A DNA stretch of 40,644 nt from Nocardia acidivorans NBRC 108247 (GCF_001625085.1 NZ_BDAW01000090.1:1-40644); one strand, 5' to 3'; positions 8,060-15,786 are shown, counted from the first letter of the stretch. The notes: a model not told the origin generated them from the letters alone. A program made the numbers and translations.

Positions 8060-8782
8060 GTGACGACATCTTCACGACCTTCAGCCAAGAACGCAGACAC
8101 CGCGGTGCTGCTGGACGATTTCATCCCCGACGACGACCAATCCACCGGGGCCACCCAGGCGGAAATCGTCGTCAAGGGCCGCACCCTAGGTGAGGGCGGC
8201 GTCCCCGAACATTTCCGAATCCACGTCGCGGACAAGCTCTCTCGGCTCGAGCGCTTCGATCCCACCATCTATCTGTTCGACGTGGAGCTCACGCACGAGC
8301 GCAACCGTCGTCAGCGTAAGAACTGCCAGCGAATAGAGATCACCGCCCGCGGCAAGGGACCCGTCGTCCGGGCCGAAGCCTGCGCGGACAGCTTCTACGC
8401 CGCCCTGGAACTGGCGGTGGAGCGGCTGGAGGGCCGGTTGCGCCGGCTCAAGGACCGCCGTCGCGTACATCATGGGGACAAGACACCGATCTCGGTGTCC
8501 CAGGCGACGGCCGGGCTGATCGACGAATCGCTGTTCATGGCGCCGAACGGGTCGTCCGGGGCACATGATCACGCGGGTGAGGACCTCGACGGCGAAGCCG
8601 GTCCGGGGCATGTCGTCCGCACCAAGACCCATCCCGCCATCCCCATGACGGTTGACGACGCCCTCTACCAGATGGAGCTCGTCGGCCACGATTTCTTCCT
8701 GTTCCAGGACAAGGAGACCGACCGACCGTCGGTCGTCTACCGCCGCCACGCCTTCGACTACGGCATCATCCGACTGTCTTAG
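8060..8782 (+). CDS. hpf: Ribosome hibernation promoting factor, long form
   Basis: A 240-residue long-form HPF. The N-terminal S30AE domain (about residues 35-135), beginning AEIVVKGR, binds the decoding centre of the 30S subunit. A variable linker follows, then the C-terminal dimerisation domain (about 185-240) ending YGIIRLS, which in long HPFs pairs two 70S ribosomes into 100S particles in stationary phase. GTG 8060 was chosen because GGGAGG lies just upstream and the conserved region begins soon after. The frame is open further upstream, with GTG at 7982 and 8024 as alternatives. A terminator follows at 8803-8831. Its counterpart in M. tuberculosis is next to secA1; here secA lies 9 kb away. 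Confidence 0.93.
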   Translation: MTTSSRPSAKNADTAVLLDDFIPDDDQSTGATQAEIVVKGRTLGEGGVPEHFRIHVADKLSRLERFDPTIYLFDVELTHERNRRQRKNCQRIEITARGKGPVVRAEACADSFYAALELAVERLEGRLRRLKDRRRVHHGDKTPISVSQATAGLIDESLFMAPNGSSGAHDHAGEDLDGEAGPGHVVRTKTHPAIPMTVDDALYQMELVGHDFFLFQDKETDRPSVVYRRHAFDYGIIRLS

Positions 8783-8802
8783 CGGCAGGTGAACACTCCG
8801 TT

Positions 8803-8831
8803 CGACCGGGGCTTCACCAGAGCCCCGGTCG
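8803..8831 (+). terminator. Terminator hairpin after hpf
   Basis: A perfect 11-bp stem CGACCGGGGCT (8803-8813) / AGCCCCGGTCG (8821-8831) with a seven-base loop lies 20 bases after the hpf stop. A weak T-rich stretch (CTTGCTGTT) follows. Confidence 0.75.
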
Positions 8832-8867
8832 CTTGCTGTTACATCCCGTATCAGATACAAATGAGGC

Positions 8868-10160
8868 GTGAGTAACAAAGGCGCTCGTCGCGCGGTAATC
8901 GTGTCCGGAGTGCGGACCCCGTTCGTTCGGGCGTTCGGCGACTACACCCGGATGGACTCCATCGACCTCGCGGATACCGCCGTGCGCGGGCTCCTCGAAC
9001 GGACCGGACTGCCCAAGGGCGAAGTGCAGGCGATCGTGTGGGGCGGGGTGATTCTGCCCAGTGCCGCACCGAATATCGCGCGCGAGATCGCATTGGATCT
9101 CCAATTGGACCCGGGCTGTGAGGGTTACACCGTGACGCGGGCCTGTGCCTCGGGACTGCAGGCGGTGACGTCCGCTGCCGCGGCCATCGAGCGCGGCGAA
9201 TACGACATCATGATCGCCGGGGGGAGTGACTCCACCAGTAATGCCGAGGTGAAACTGCCGCAGAAGGTGGTGCACGCCGCCGCACCGCTCGCGCTGGGCA
9301 AGCCCAAGGCCAAGGATTACCTCACGGCCGCAGCGCAATTGGCGCCGTTCATCGATCTGGTGCCGCGACGGCCCAAGATTCAGGAGCGCACCACCGGCGA
9401 GGTCATGGGCGAATCCGCCGAGAAAATGGCCCGCATCCACGGGATTTCGCGGGCGGCGCAGGACGAGTTCGCCGCGCGGTCACACCATCGGGCGGCCGCG
9501 GCCATCGAATCGGGACGGTTCGACAGCGAAGTGCTGTCGGTGACCACGCCCGAGGGCAGGACCATCACCCGTGACGGCCTGGTGCGGCCGGGTACCAGCG
9601 TGGAGAAGTTGTCCACGCTCGCACCGGTTTTCGCCAAGGGCGGCACCGTCACCGCGGGCAATGCCAGCCCGCTGACCGACGGCGCGTCCGCCGTGCTGCT
9701 CATGAGCGAGGAGAAGGCCCGCGCGCTCGGTTTCGAACCCCTCGCCGCCTTCCGCTCCTGGAGTTACGTCTCGGTCGACCCCCGCGACCAGGTCCTCATC
9801 GGCCCGGCCATCTCCATGCCGCGCGCCCTCGACAAGGCCGGATTGTCCTTGGCCGATATCGATTTCGTGGACATCCACGAAGCCTTCGCCGCCCAAACCC
9901 TCTCCGTCGTCTCGGCCCTGGCCAGCGCCGACTGGGCCAAACAGCGCCTCGACCGCGACACCGCCGTCGGCGATATCGACCCCGCCACCCTGAATATCCA
10001 CGGCGGCTCGGTCTCCCTCGGCCATCCCTTCGGCGCCACCGGCGCGCGCATGGTCACCACCATGGCCAATGAACTCGCCCGCTCCGGCAAATCCACCGCC
10101 CTGCTCGGCATCTGCGCCGCCGGTGGCATCGGAGCCTCCGCGGTCCTCGAACGCATCTGA
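8868..10160 (+). CDS. Thiolase (acetyl-CoA C-acyltransferase, FadI/FadA-like)
   Basis: A 430-residue degradative-type thiolase that cleaves 3-ketoacyl-CoA with CoA in beta-oxidation, or runs in reverse on acetyl-CoA. The nucleophile is Cys93 in RACASGLQAV. The second conserved segments are NIHGGSVSLGHPFGATGAR (catalytic His near residue 386) and the C-terminal Cys416 in GICAAGGIGASAVLE. All three catalytic residues are present. The 430-residue length and the insert after GGSDSTSNA resemble FadI-type enzymes more than ~390-residue acetoacetyl-CoA thiolases. GTG 8868 follows GAGG closely. No beta-oxidation partner gene is adjacent, and the gene is not part of the mycobacterial order recalled for this locus. 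Confidence 0.9.
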   Translation: MSNKGARRAVIVSGVRTPFVRAFGDYTRMDSIDLADTAVRGLLERTGLPKGEVQAIVWGGVILPSAAPNIAREIALDLQLDPGCEGYTVTRACASGLQAVTSAAAAIERGEYDIMIAGGSDSTSNAEVKLPQKVVHAAAPLALGKPKAKDYLTAAAQLAPFIDLVPRRPKIQERTTGEVMGESAEKMARIHGISRAAQDEFAARSHHRAAAAIESGRFDSEVLSVTTPEGRTITRDGLVRPGTSVEKLSTLAPVFAKGGTVTAGNASPLTDGASAVLLMSEEKARALGFEPLAAFRSWSYVSVDPRDQVLIGPAISMPRALDKAGLSLADIDFVDIHEAFAAQTLSVVSALASADWAKQRLDRDTAVGDIDPATLNIHGGSVSLGHPFGATGARMVTTMANELARSGKSTALLGICAAGGIGASAVLERI

Positions 10161-10331
10161 CCCGAACGCAAGTCCCCGCCGACCCGAAGCCGCCCGTCGA
10201 CCGCACCCCCGCCCATTCGGCGGGCGAGGCGATTCCGGTGGCCGCCGATGCCGCAGGCGGCGTCGCTCCTCGGCGCGGGCTCGCCCGGCAGCGCCGGAGC
10301 GCACTGAGCCGCAATCGAATCCAGGCTCGAT

Positions 10332-10386
10332 GTGCATGTACTCACGCGGGGAGTCACTCGACGTTCACCCGCGTCATTACATGCAC
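10332..10386. terminator. Large imperfect inverted repeat between convergent thiolase and bluB
   Basis: GTGCATGTACTCACGCGGG (10332-10350) pairs with CCCGCGTCATTACATGCAC (10368-10386): 9 bp, a 3-base internal mismatch, then 7 bp, with a 17-base loop. It lies just before the bluB stop and 172 bases after the thiolase stop, where a shared bidirectional terminator is expected. No T-run is present, so a protein-binding site is also possible. Confidence 0.55.
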
Positions 10387-10398
10387 GTCGACGCTCGG

Positions 10399-11118
10399 CT
10401 ACCGGGGGGTGAAGTGTTCCCAGTGGATGGCGTCTTCGAGGGGGCGGCGGGTGCGCCAGCCGAAGCGCTCCAGGTCGGGGATCTGCTGGAATTCGGTGAC
10501 GGGACCCACACAGAGCCAGGCGACCGGTTTGATGTGGTCGGGGAGATTCAGGAGATCGGCCAGCACGGGGGTGTCGTAGAAGCTGACCCAGCCGACGCCC
10601 ACGCCCTCGGCGGTGGCCGCCAGCCACAGGTTCTGGATGGCGAGAATCGTCGAGTAGATACCGGTTTCGGGGACGGTCGCGCGGCCCAGCACATGCGTGC
10701 CGCCGCGGGCCTGATTGTGGGTGACCACGATTCCGGTGCCGGACTCGACGATTCCCTCGATCTTGATCGGATTGAAGGTCTCCGAGCGATCGGCGGGCAG
10801 GGCGGCACCGAACTCCCGGCGCTTGTCCGCGACATGATCGGCGAACTTGCCCAGCATCGCCGGATCGCGAATCACGATGAAATCCCACGGCATCGAATTG
10901 CCGACGCTCGGCGCGCGATGCGCCGCCTCCAGAATCCGCAGCAGGGTGCTGTCGTCCACGACCTCCCCGGTGAACTCCGAGCGCACATCGCGGCGCAGAC
11001 GGATGGCGTCGTAGACGCTCAGACATTCTTCGGGGGCAACCGGACCTTCAGCACACACACCGACCAGTGAACCAGGCTCCCGCAGCCCCCTTCCTGGCAG
11101 CCCGCCCACTCCCGGCAT
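10399..11118 (-). CDS. bluB: 5,6-dimethylbenzimidazole synthase BluB
   Basis: A nitroreductase-fold flavoenzyme (up to 239 residues) of the BluB type, which breaks down reduced FMN with O2 to make 5,6-dimethylbenzimidazole, the lower ligand of vitamin B12. BluB-like signatures are RRDVRSEF, ILEAAHRAPSVGNSMPWDF, GRATVPETGIYST, AIQNLWLAATAEGVGVGWVS and CVGPVTEFQ, closer to BluB than to ordinary nitroreductases. The start is uncertain. ATG 11118 lies inside a GC-rich repeat array, and its first ~20 residues look non-coding; GTG 11058 would give 219 residues, a normal size. No cobalamin riboswitch or other B12 gene is visible nearby. Confidence 0.85.
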   Translation of the reverse strand: MPGVGGLPGRGLREPGSLVGVCAEGPVAPEECLSVYDAIRLRRDVRSEFTGEVVDDSTLLRILEAAHRAPSVGNSMPWDFIVIRDPAMLGKFADHVADKRREFGAALPADRSETFNPIKIEGIVESGTGIVVTHNQARGGTHVLGRATVPETGIYSTILAIQNLWLAATAEGVGVGWVSFYDTPVLADLLNLPDHIKPVAWLCVGPVTEFQQIPDLERFGWRTRRPLEDAIHWEHFTPR

Positions 11119-11300
11119 GCCGCCCGCCCCCGTGACCAGGTATGCCCGCCCCCGTTGTCCGATATGCCCGCCACCGTCATCCGGCGTGCGGCGTGCCCGT
11201 AACGCGGCGTGCGGCGTACCCCGTCATCCGGCGTGCGCCGCGCCCGTCACCCGGCGTGCGCCGCGCACCCCGTCATCCCGGCATGCTTTTGGCCGGGATC
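11106..11300. repeat. Degenerate 22-26-bp tandem repeat array with terminal palindrome
   Basis: About eight imperfect units of pattern CCGT-N-A-CC-GG-y-rTGC-CG follow each other. Clear unit starts are at about 11129, 11151, 11175, 11198, 11222, 11245 and 11271 (spacings 22-26). The last unit is a palindrome: ATCCCGGC (11275-11282), loop ATGCTTTTG, GCCGGGAT (11292-11299), of the REP type. The array overlaps the 5' end of the longest bluB reading frame. Confidence 0.7.
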
Positions 11301-11332
11301 CACACCGGCCGGTGAATCCGACTCCGGATACG

Positions 11333-11365
11333 ACCGCGCCCCCGCCGGATCGGCAGGGGCGCGGT
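11333..11365 (-). terminator. Terminator hairpin after the first desaturase
   Basis: A perfect 10-bp stem ACCGCGCCCC (11333-11342) / GGGGCGCGGT (11356-11365) with a 13-base loop lies 21 bases beyond the stop of the minus-strand desaturase. No T-run. Confidence 0.55.
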
Positions 11366-11385
11366 GACTATGTCGCCGATCGGGC

Positions 11386-12636
11386 TCAGCCCACCAGGGC
11401 GGGCTCGCGGCGGGTCAGGCGCTTGCGGCCCTGTGCGAGGGCGGTGCGCAGACCGGTACGGCGGCCGGTGGCCGGGTCGATGCTCGCCACGCCGCCGAAT
11501 GCCTTCTCCGACTTGGTTTCCGGGGCGTCATCGGTGCCGCGGCGCAGGTACTTGTTGGGCAGCGACAGCTTCATGATGGTGCGCCAGGACTTGAAGTACT
11601 GCACCGGCAGCGAACCGGTGGTGTACGGCAGGTCGTACTTGTCGCACATGGCCCGCACCCGCACCGCGATATCGGCCAACCGGTTGGAGGGCAGATCCGG
11701 GAAGAGGTGGTGCTCGATCTGATGGCTCAGATTGCCGGACATGAAGTGCAGCAGCTTGCCGCCGGAGATATTGGCGCTGCCCAGCATCTGGCGCAGATAC
11801 CACTCGCCCTGCGTCTCATTCGCCACATCACCCTTGGTGAACTTCTCCGCACCATCGGGGAAGTGCCCGCAGAAGATGATGGCGTTGGTCCACACATTGC
11901 GCATGATGTTCGCGGCCAGGTTCGCGGTCAGCGTGCCGAAGAACGCCGGACCGGTGAGCAGCGGGAACAGCAGGTAATCCTTGCCGGCCTGCTTACCGAT
12001 CTTCTTGAGCACCAGCGCGCGGTCGGCCTCGAACTGCTTCCACTCCGGGGAGTCCTTGGCCCACTTCTTCTTCGCGACCTTGCCGAGCTCCAAATGCTGG
12101 ATGGCGACGCCGTATTCGAAGAAGCTCTGCAGCAGCAGGTTGTAGATGGGCTGGCCGAGATAGAACGGGCTCCAGCGCTGATCGCGGGTGACGCGCAGCA
12201 GGCCGTAGCCGATATCGTCGTCCATGCCGAGCACATTGGTGTACTTGTGGTGCAGGAAATTGTGCGTGATCTTCCAGTGCTCGGAGGGACCGGCGTTGTC
12301 CCATTCCCACGAGGTGGAGTGGATCTCGGGATCGTTCATCCAATCCCATTGGCCGTGCATGACGTTATGGCCGATCTCCATATTCTCGATGATCTTGGCC
12401 GTACCGAGCAGTGCCGTGCCCGCGATCCACGCCGGCGGGAAGAGACTGAAGAAAAGCACACCGCGCCCGCTGATTTCGAGGGCGCGCTGTAGCCGGATCA
12501 CCCGGCGGATGTATCGGGCATCGCTGTCGCCCCGGTCGGATTCGATTTCGCGGCGGATGGCGTCGAGCTCCGCACCGATAGCTTCGACATCCTCCGGGGT
12601 GAGGTGTGCGTATTCCTTGACATCCGAGATCGCCAT
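11386..12636 (-). CDS. desA3: Fatty acid desaturase, DesA3 type (copy 1)
   Basis: A 416-residue membrane desaturase that introduces a cis double bond, probably at C9 of stearoyl-CoA, using electrons from the reductase encoded at 14385-15545. The three di-iron histidine boxes are visible: HNVMH (residues 90-94), HNFLHH (125-130) and HQIEHHLFPDLPSNR (near 295-310). Hydrophobic segments lie around 60-80 and 215-250. ATG 12636 was chosen because the second copy also begins MAI-D and because a -10-like TACTGT (minus strand) sits seven bases upstream; longer frames reach 12681 without conservation. The paralogue lies 95 bases upstream on the same strand. A double operator-like sequence covers the promoter. 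Start and promoter imply a leaderless mRNA. Confidence 0.93.
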   Translation of the reverse strand: MAISDVKEYAHLTPEDVEAIGAELDAIRREIESDRGDSDARYIRRVIRLQRALEISGRGVLFFSLFPPAWIAGTALLGTAKIIENMEIGHNVMHGQWDWMNDPEIHSTSWEWDNAGPSEHWKITHNFLHHKYTNVLGMDDDIGYGLLRVTRDQRWSPFYLGQPIYNLLLQSFFEYGVAIQHLELGKVAKKKWAKDSPEWKQFEADRALVLKKIGKQAGKDYLLFPLLTGPAFFGTLTANLAANIMRNVWTNAIIFCGHFPDGAEKFTKGDVANETQGEWYLRQMLGSANISGGKLLHFMSGNLSHQIEHHLFPDLPSNRLADIAVRVRAMCDKYDLPYTTGSLPVQYFKSWRTIMKLSLPNKYLRRGTDDAPETKSEKAFGGVASIDPATGRRTGLRTALAQGRKRLTRREPALVG

Positions 12637-12639
12637 GCA

Positions 12640-12673
12640 GGTTACAGTACCGTAGGTTACGGCTCCGTAGGTT
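12640..12673. promoter_or_regulatory. Double operator-like site at the desaturase copy 1 promoter
   Basis: Two direct GGTTAC copies start at 12640 and 12655, 15 bases apart. Each forms a short palindrome: TACAG-TA-CCGTA (12643-12654) and TACGG-CT-CCGTA (12658-12669). On the minus strand the first overlaps the -10-like TACTGT and ends four bases from the ATG side of the gene. A nearly identical pair with the same 15-base spacing occurs at 15735-15760 before the reductase gene. The layout suits a repressor of TetR type, but the regulator is unknown. Confidence 0.6.
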
Positions 12674-12731
12674 CCGGGCAAGTGAATCCGTAACGTGTCG
12701 AACGCCGCATTGCGTTCGATATCCTAACCTG

Positions 12732-14150
12732 CTAGCGGCTGCGGCGCAGAATATCCTTCAGCGACCGCCGGCGTCCGGCCTTCTCGGTGAACAAAGCCTT
12801 TTCATGCCTTGCCTTTTCCTGCAGCGACACCTTCGCCTCGCGCAGTACTTCCTGTTCGTGGCGGGCCTTCTCCTTGAGCGCGATCTTGGCCTCCTGCATG
12901 GCCGAACGCAGGCCGCGCCGCTTACCCGTCACCGGGTCCACGCCGGTCCAATTGTGCTCGGCCAGCCACTCCTGACCATCCTGCAGGGAGGGCATGGACG
13001 GCAGCGGCGGCAAAGTGACACCCGCGAATTTGCGTTCGGAAGAGGTCTCCGGCGCGTCATCGGACGTGCGCTTGAGCCACTGATCCGGCAGCGCCAGTTT
13101 GTGAATGGTGCGGAATGCCAGCAGATACTGCTTACCCATCGAGCCGGTGGTGTACGGCAGATCGTATTTGTCGCACAGCTCCTTGACCTTCACCGAGACC
13201 TCGGCGTACCGGTTGCTCGGCAGATCCGGGAACAGGTGATGCTCGATCTGGAAGCTGAGGTTGCCGCTCATCAACGCCATGGCCGGACCCGCCTCGAAAT
13301 TGGCGCTGCCCAGCATCTGCCGCAGGTACCACTCGCCCTGCGTCTCGTTGTCGAATTGCTCCACGGTGAATTTCTGGGCGCCGTCCGGGAAATGTCCGCA
13401 GAAAATAACCGCGTACTCCCACAGATTCGCGATGAGACGCGCGGACGCGTTCGCCTTCAGCGTCTGCTTCCACGCCGGACCCGTGATCGCCGGGTAGATC
13501 ACGAAGTCCTTGGCCACCTGCTTGCCGGCCTTGCGGAGAAACGCCTTGGTCGGCTCGGAGAACCACTGATCCTGCGGAATCCCGAGCTGCTTCTTCGCCG
13601 CATCGAGATCATGCAGAGCGATTCCCCACTCGAACAGCGCCGCCAAGACGAGATTGGCGAACGGCTGAGCGAGATTGATGGGCCGCCACTCCTCGTCCCG
13701 GGTCATCCGCAGAATGCCGAAGCCCAGATCCTCATCCATATCGAGGATGTTGGTGTAGGTGTGATGGGAGTAGTTGTGCGCCGTCTTCCACTGCTCCGAC
13801 GTACCGGTCATATCCCACTCCCACGTGGTGGAGTGGATCTCCGGGTCGTTCATCCAATCCCATTGCCCGTGGCTGATGTTGTGCCCGAGCTCCATGTTCT
13901 CGATGATCTTGGCAACCGACAGGAGCGCGGTACCGCCGAGCCACGCCCAGCGGTTCTTGCTCGCGAATAGCGTCGCGCGGCCCGCGGCCTCCAGCACCCG
14001 CTGAGCGCGAATGACACGACGGATGTACTTCGCATCCCGTTCGCCCAGCGACAGTTCCACATTCCTGCGGATGGTGTCGAGTTCCTGACCCAGAGTCTCG
14101 ATATCCGCCTCGGTGAGGTGGGCGAACGTCTTGATGTCGGTGATAGCCAC
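12732..14150 (-). CDS. Fatty acid desaturase, DesA3 type with basic repeat tail (copy 2)
   Basis: A 472-residue paralogue of the neighbouring desaturase. Histidine boxes lie at the same positions (HNISH 90-94, HNYSHH 125-130, QIEHHLFPDLPSNRY near 300), so it should be active. It differs in an insert after residue ~385 and in a C-terminal extension of about 50 residues after the shared DPVTGKRRGLRSA element. The extension contains an 18-residue tandem repeat (EAKIALKEKARHEQEVLR, then EAKVSLQEKARHEKALFT) and ends very basic (RRRSLKDILRRSR), probably a charged helix on the cytoplasmic side. GTG 14150 is preceded by GGAAGGA at good spacing. Unlike copy 1 it has a leader and no clear operator pair. 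Confidence 0.92.
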   Translation of the reverse strand: MAITDIKTFAHLTEADIETLGQELDTIRRNVELSLGERDAKYIRRVIRAQRVLEAAGRATLFASKNRWAWLGGTALLSVAKIIENMELGHNISHGQWDWMNDPEIHSTTWEWDMTGTSEQWKTAHNYSHHTYTNILDMDEDLGFGILRMTRDEEWRPINLAQPFANLVLAALFEWGIALHDLDAAKKQLGIPQDQWFSEPTKAFLRKAGKQVAKDFVIYPAITGPAWKQTLKANASARLIANLWEYAVIFCGHFPDGAQKFTVEQFDNETQGEWYLRQMLGSANFEAGPAMALMSGNLSFQIEHHLFPDLPSNRYAEVSVKVKELCDKYDLPYTTGSMGKQYLLAFRTIHKLALPDQWLKRTSDDAPETSSERKFAGVTLPPLPSMPSLQDGQEWLAEHNWTGVDPVTGKRRGLRSAMQEAKIALKEKARHEQEVLREAKVSLQEKARHEKALFTEKAGRRRSLKDILRRSR

Positions 14151-14173
14151 CGGCGATCCTTCCGTGTTTAATT

Positions 14174-14291
14174 GCCCTTCGCTTCGCTACGGGCGGGTTC
14201 GCGGCCCTGGGAGTCTCGGTTCTTCCCTGCCTCCGATCCTCCGCTTCGCTCCCCCGCTCCACTCGGTCCAGAACCGAGACGGGCCGCGAAC
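14174..14291 (+). repeat. Hairpin repeat element, copy 1 (full)
   Basis: Outer arms GTTCGCGGCCC (14197-14207) / GGGCCGCGAAC (14281-14291) and inner arms GTCTCGGTTCT (14213-14223) / AGAACCGAGAC (14270-14280) make a 22-bp stem with a five-base bulge (TGGGA) on the 5' side only. The 46-base loop is C/T-rich. A smaller shoulder hairpin (GCCC...GGGC, 14174-14194) precedes it. Related copies: 32867-32951, 36305-36400 (opposite orientation), and a 5' half at 18020-18068. It lies between the reductase and desaturase copy 2 and could act as a terminator there. Confidence 0.8.
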
Positions 14292-14384
14292 TTAGGGGGA
14301 ATCGTGAGGAAGGTGCTATCGGAGGCGAGGGCTGTCATCGAGCGTAGCTGTTACAGGGCGGCCATGGGGTGGCTGGTGTGTGCG

Positions 14385-15545
14385 TTACACGTCAAGAGTG
14401 CAATCGCCCGCGGCGGCCGAGATGCAGGTCTGCACCTTGTCGCCCGCGCGGCGCTCGTTTCCATTGCGCAGATCGCGCACATGACCGTCGGTGATGGTCA
14501 CCACACAGGTTTGGCAGATGCCCATGCGGCAGCCGAACGGCATCTGCACGCCCGCACCCTCACCGGCCTGCAGCAGGGTGGTGGCGCCGTCGATTTCGAC
14601 GGACTTGCCGGTGCGCGCGAAGGTGACGGTGCCGCCCTCGCCGGTGGCCGAACGCTCGATCTCGAAGCGCTCCACATGCAGCTTCTCGATGATATCGGCC
14701 GTCGCCCAATGCTTTTCGATCTCGTCGAGCATACCCAGCGGGCCGCACGCCCAGGTGTCGCGCTCACGCCAGTCGGGCACGAGCTCATCCAGATCGGCGA
14801 GCGCGAACTTGCCGTTCTCGCCCGTGTAATGCAGGTTCGCGGTGAAACTCGGGTGCTTGTCATGCAATTCGCGCAGGTCGCTGCCGAACATGACATCGTC
14901 CGGCGTGCGCGCGGAGTGCACATGCACCACATCCGGGACCACACCGCGCCGATCCATGGTGCGCAGCATGGCCATCACGGGGGTGATTCCGGAACCCGCG
15001 GTCAGGAACAGCACCTTCGATGGCGGCGGCTCGGGCAGGACGAATCCGCCCTGCGGCGCGGCCAGCCGCACCACACTGCCCACGGCGACGCCGTTGACCA
15101 GATGGCTCGACAGGAACCCCTCCGGCATGGCCTTCACCGCGATCGAGATGAGCCGCTTGCTCTTGTGCTCGGGATCGGTCCAATCCGGCGGGCAGGTCAG
15201 CGAATACGACCGCCAATGCCAGCGGCCCTGCACCAGCACGCCGATGCCGATGTACTGACCCGGGGCGAATTTGAAATCGAAACCCCAGCCCGGCTTGATC
15301 ACCAGCGTGACCGAATCCGCGGTCTCCTTGCGGACCTCCACGATGCGCCCGCGCAACTCGCGCGCGGACCACAGCGGATTAACCAGATGCAGATAGTCAT
15401 CGGGCAGCAGGGGAGTGGTGACCCGTGCGGCCGCACCACGCAGCGCATTCAACTTCGTGCGTCCCGCGGTCGCGCCCTCGGAGACCGGAGCCTCCAGCCA
15501 CTCCCGGAGTCCCCGCGCGGAGAATCCGCCACTCTTCGATGCCAT
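14385..15545 (-). CDS. Ferredoxin-NADP reductase-type oxidoreductase with 2Fe-2S domain (desaturase electron donor)
   Basis: A 386-residue three-domain reductase. It comprises a ferredoxin-reductase FAD domain (RSYSLTCP near residue 130), a nicotinamide domain with LTAGSGITPVMAML, and a C-terminal plant-type 2Fe-2S ferredoxin with ligands Cys339, Cys344, Cys347 and Cys374 (CX4CX2CX26C). From memory it corresponds to Rv3230c, which passes electrons from NADPH to DesA3 in M. tuberculosis. It is the first gene of the reductase-desaturase block on the minus strand, 234 bases before desaturase copy 2, with a hairpin repeat between. The ATG 15545 lacks a clear Shine-Dalgarno. The promoter region about 190 bases upstream carries the operator pair seen before desaturase copy 1. 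Confidence 0.93.
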   Translation of the reverse strand: MASKSGGFSARGLREWLEAPVSEGATAGRTKLNALRGAAARVTTPLLPDDYLHLVNPLWSARELRGRIVEVRKETADSVTLVIKPGWGFDFKFAPGQYIGIGVLVQGRWHWRSYSLTCPPDWTDPEHKSKRLISIAVKAMPEGFLSSHLVNGVAVGSVVRLAAPQGGFVLPEPPPSKVLFLTAGSGITPVMAMLRTMDRRGVVPDVVHVHSARTPDDVMFGSDLRELHDKHPSFTANLHYTGENGKFALADLDELVPDWRERDTWACGPLGMLDEIEKHWATADIIEKLHVERFEIERSATGEGGTVTFARTGKSVEIDGATTLLQAGEGAGVQMPFGCRMGICQTCVVTITDGHVRDLRNGNERRAGDKVQTCISAAAGDCTLDV

Positions 15546-15620
15546 TGTCCCGAACGTTCCTGTCGGTCGTGCGCTCAGAGCGCAGTGTCGTCATACGCGA
15601 CCCCGAACGGGTCGCAGGCG

Positions 15621-15641
15621 CTGTCACCGCAGCGGTGACAG
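15621..15641. repeat. Perfect 10-bp inverted repeat upstream of the reductase gene
   Basis: CTGTCACCGC (15621-15630), A, GCGGTGACAG (15632-15641) lies 76-96 bases before the reductase ATG, between it and the putative -10/operator region. It could be a regulator site or an RNA hairpin in the long leader. Confidence 0.5.
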
Positions 15642-15734
15642 TCAGCCGCACAGGGCAGCATCATCGCTGCTCACCATGCCCGCGCGCCACGACCGAACGC
15701 CCTCGGGGACCTCGATCGCACGCTGTCACAACAA

Positions 15735-15760
15735 GGTTACGGCATCGTAGGTTACGACGC
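15735..15760. promoter_or_regulatory. Operator-like repeat before the reductase gene, matching the desaturase site
   Basis: GGTTACGGCATCGTA (15735-15749) is followed directly by GGTTACGACGCCG. The two GGTTACG copies are 15 bases apart, as in the 12640-12673 site, and TACGG-CA-TCGTA (15738-15749) is a near palindrome. Minus-strand -10 candidates TACGAT and TAACCT fall inside it. It sits between the stop of the 192-residue gene and the reductase. Confidence 0.55.
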
Positions 15761-15786
15761 CGCCGTCAGACAGGAAAGAGGGTCGC

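Noticed and set aside
10069..11070. 333-codon plus-strand ORF over bluB
   Set aside because: Shadow of the thiolase 3' end and of bluB, which has clear family motifs on the minus strand.
11106..11300. CRISPR array
   Set aside because: Units are contiguous and degenerate without unique spacers; no cas gene is present.
11119..11385. Cobalamin riboswitch upstream of bluB
   Set aside because: No B12-box or expected multi-stem layout could be seen; the region is a degenerate repeat array.
14343..14357. Third desaturase operator (CGTAGCTGTTACAGG) before desaturase copy 2
   Set aside because: Half-site spacing is four instead of two bases and the 15-base repeat is missing; resemblance too weak.
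14172..15638. 488-codon plus-strand ORF over the reductase gene
   Set aside because: Antisense to a protein with complete FAD, NAD and 2Fe-2S motifs.
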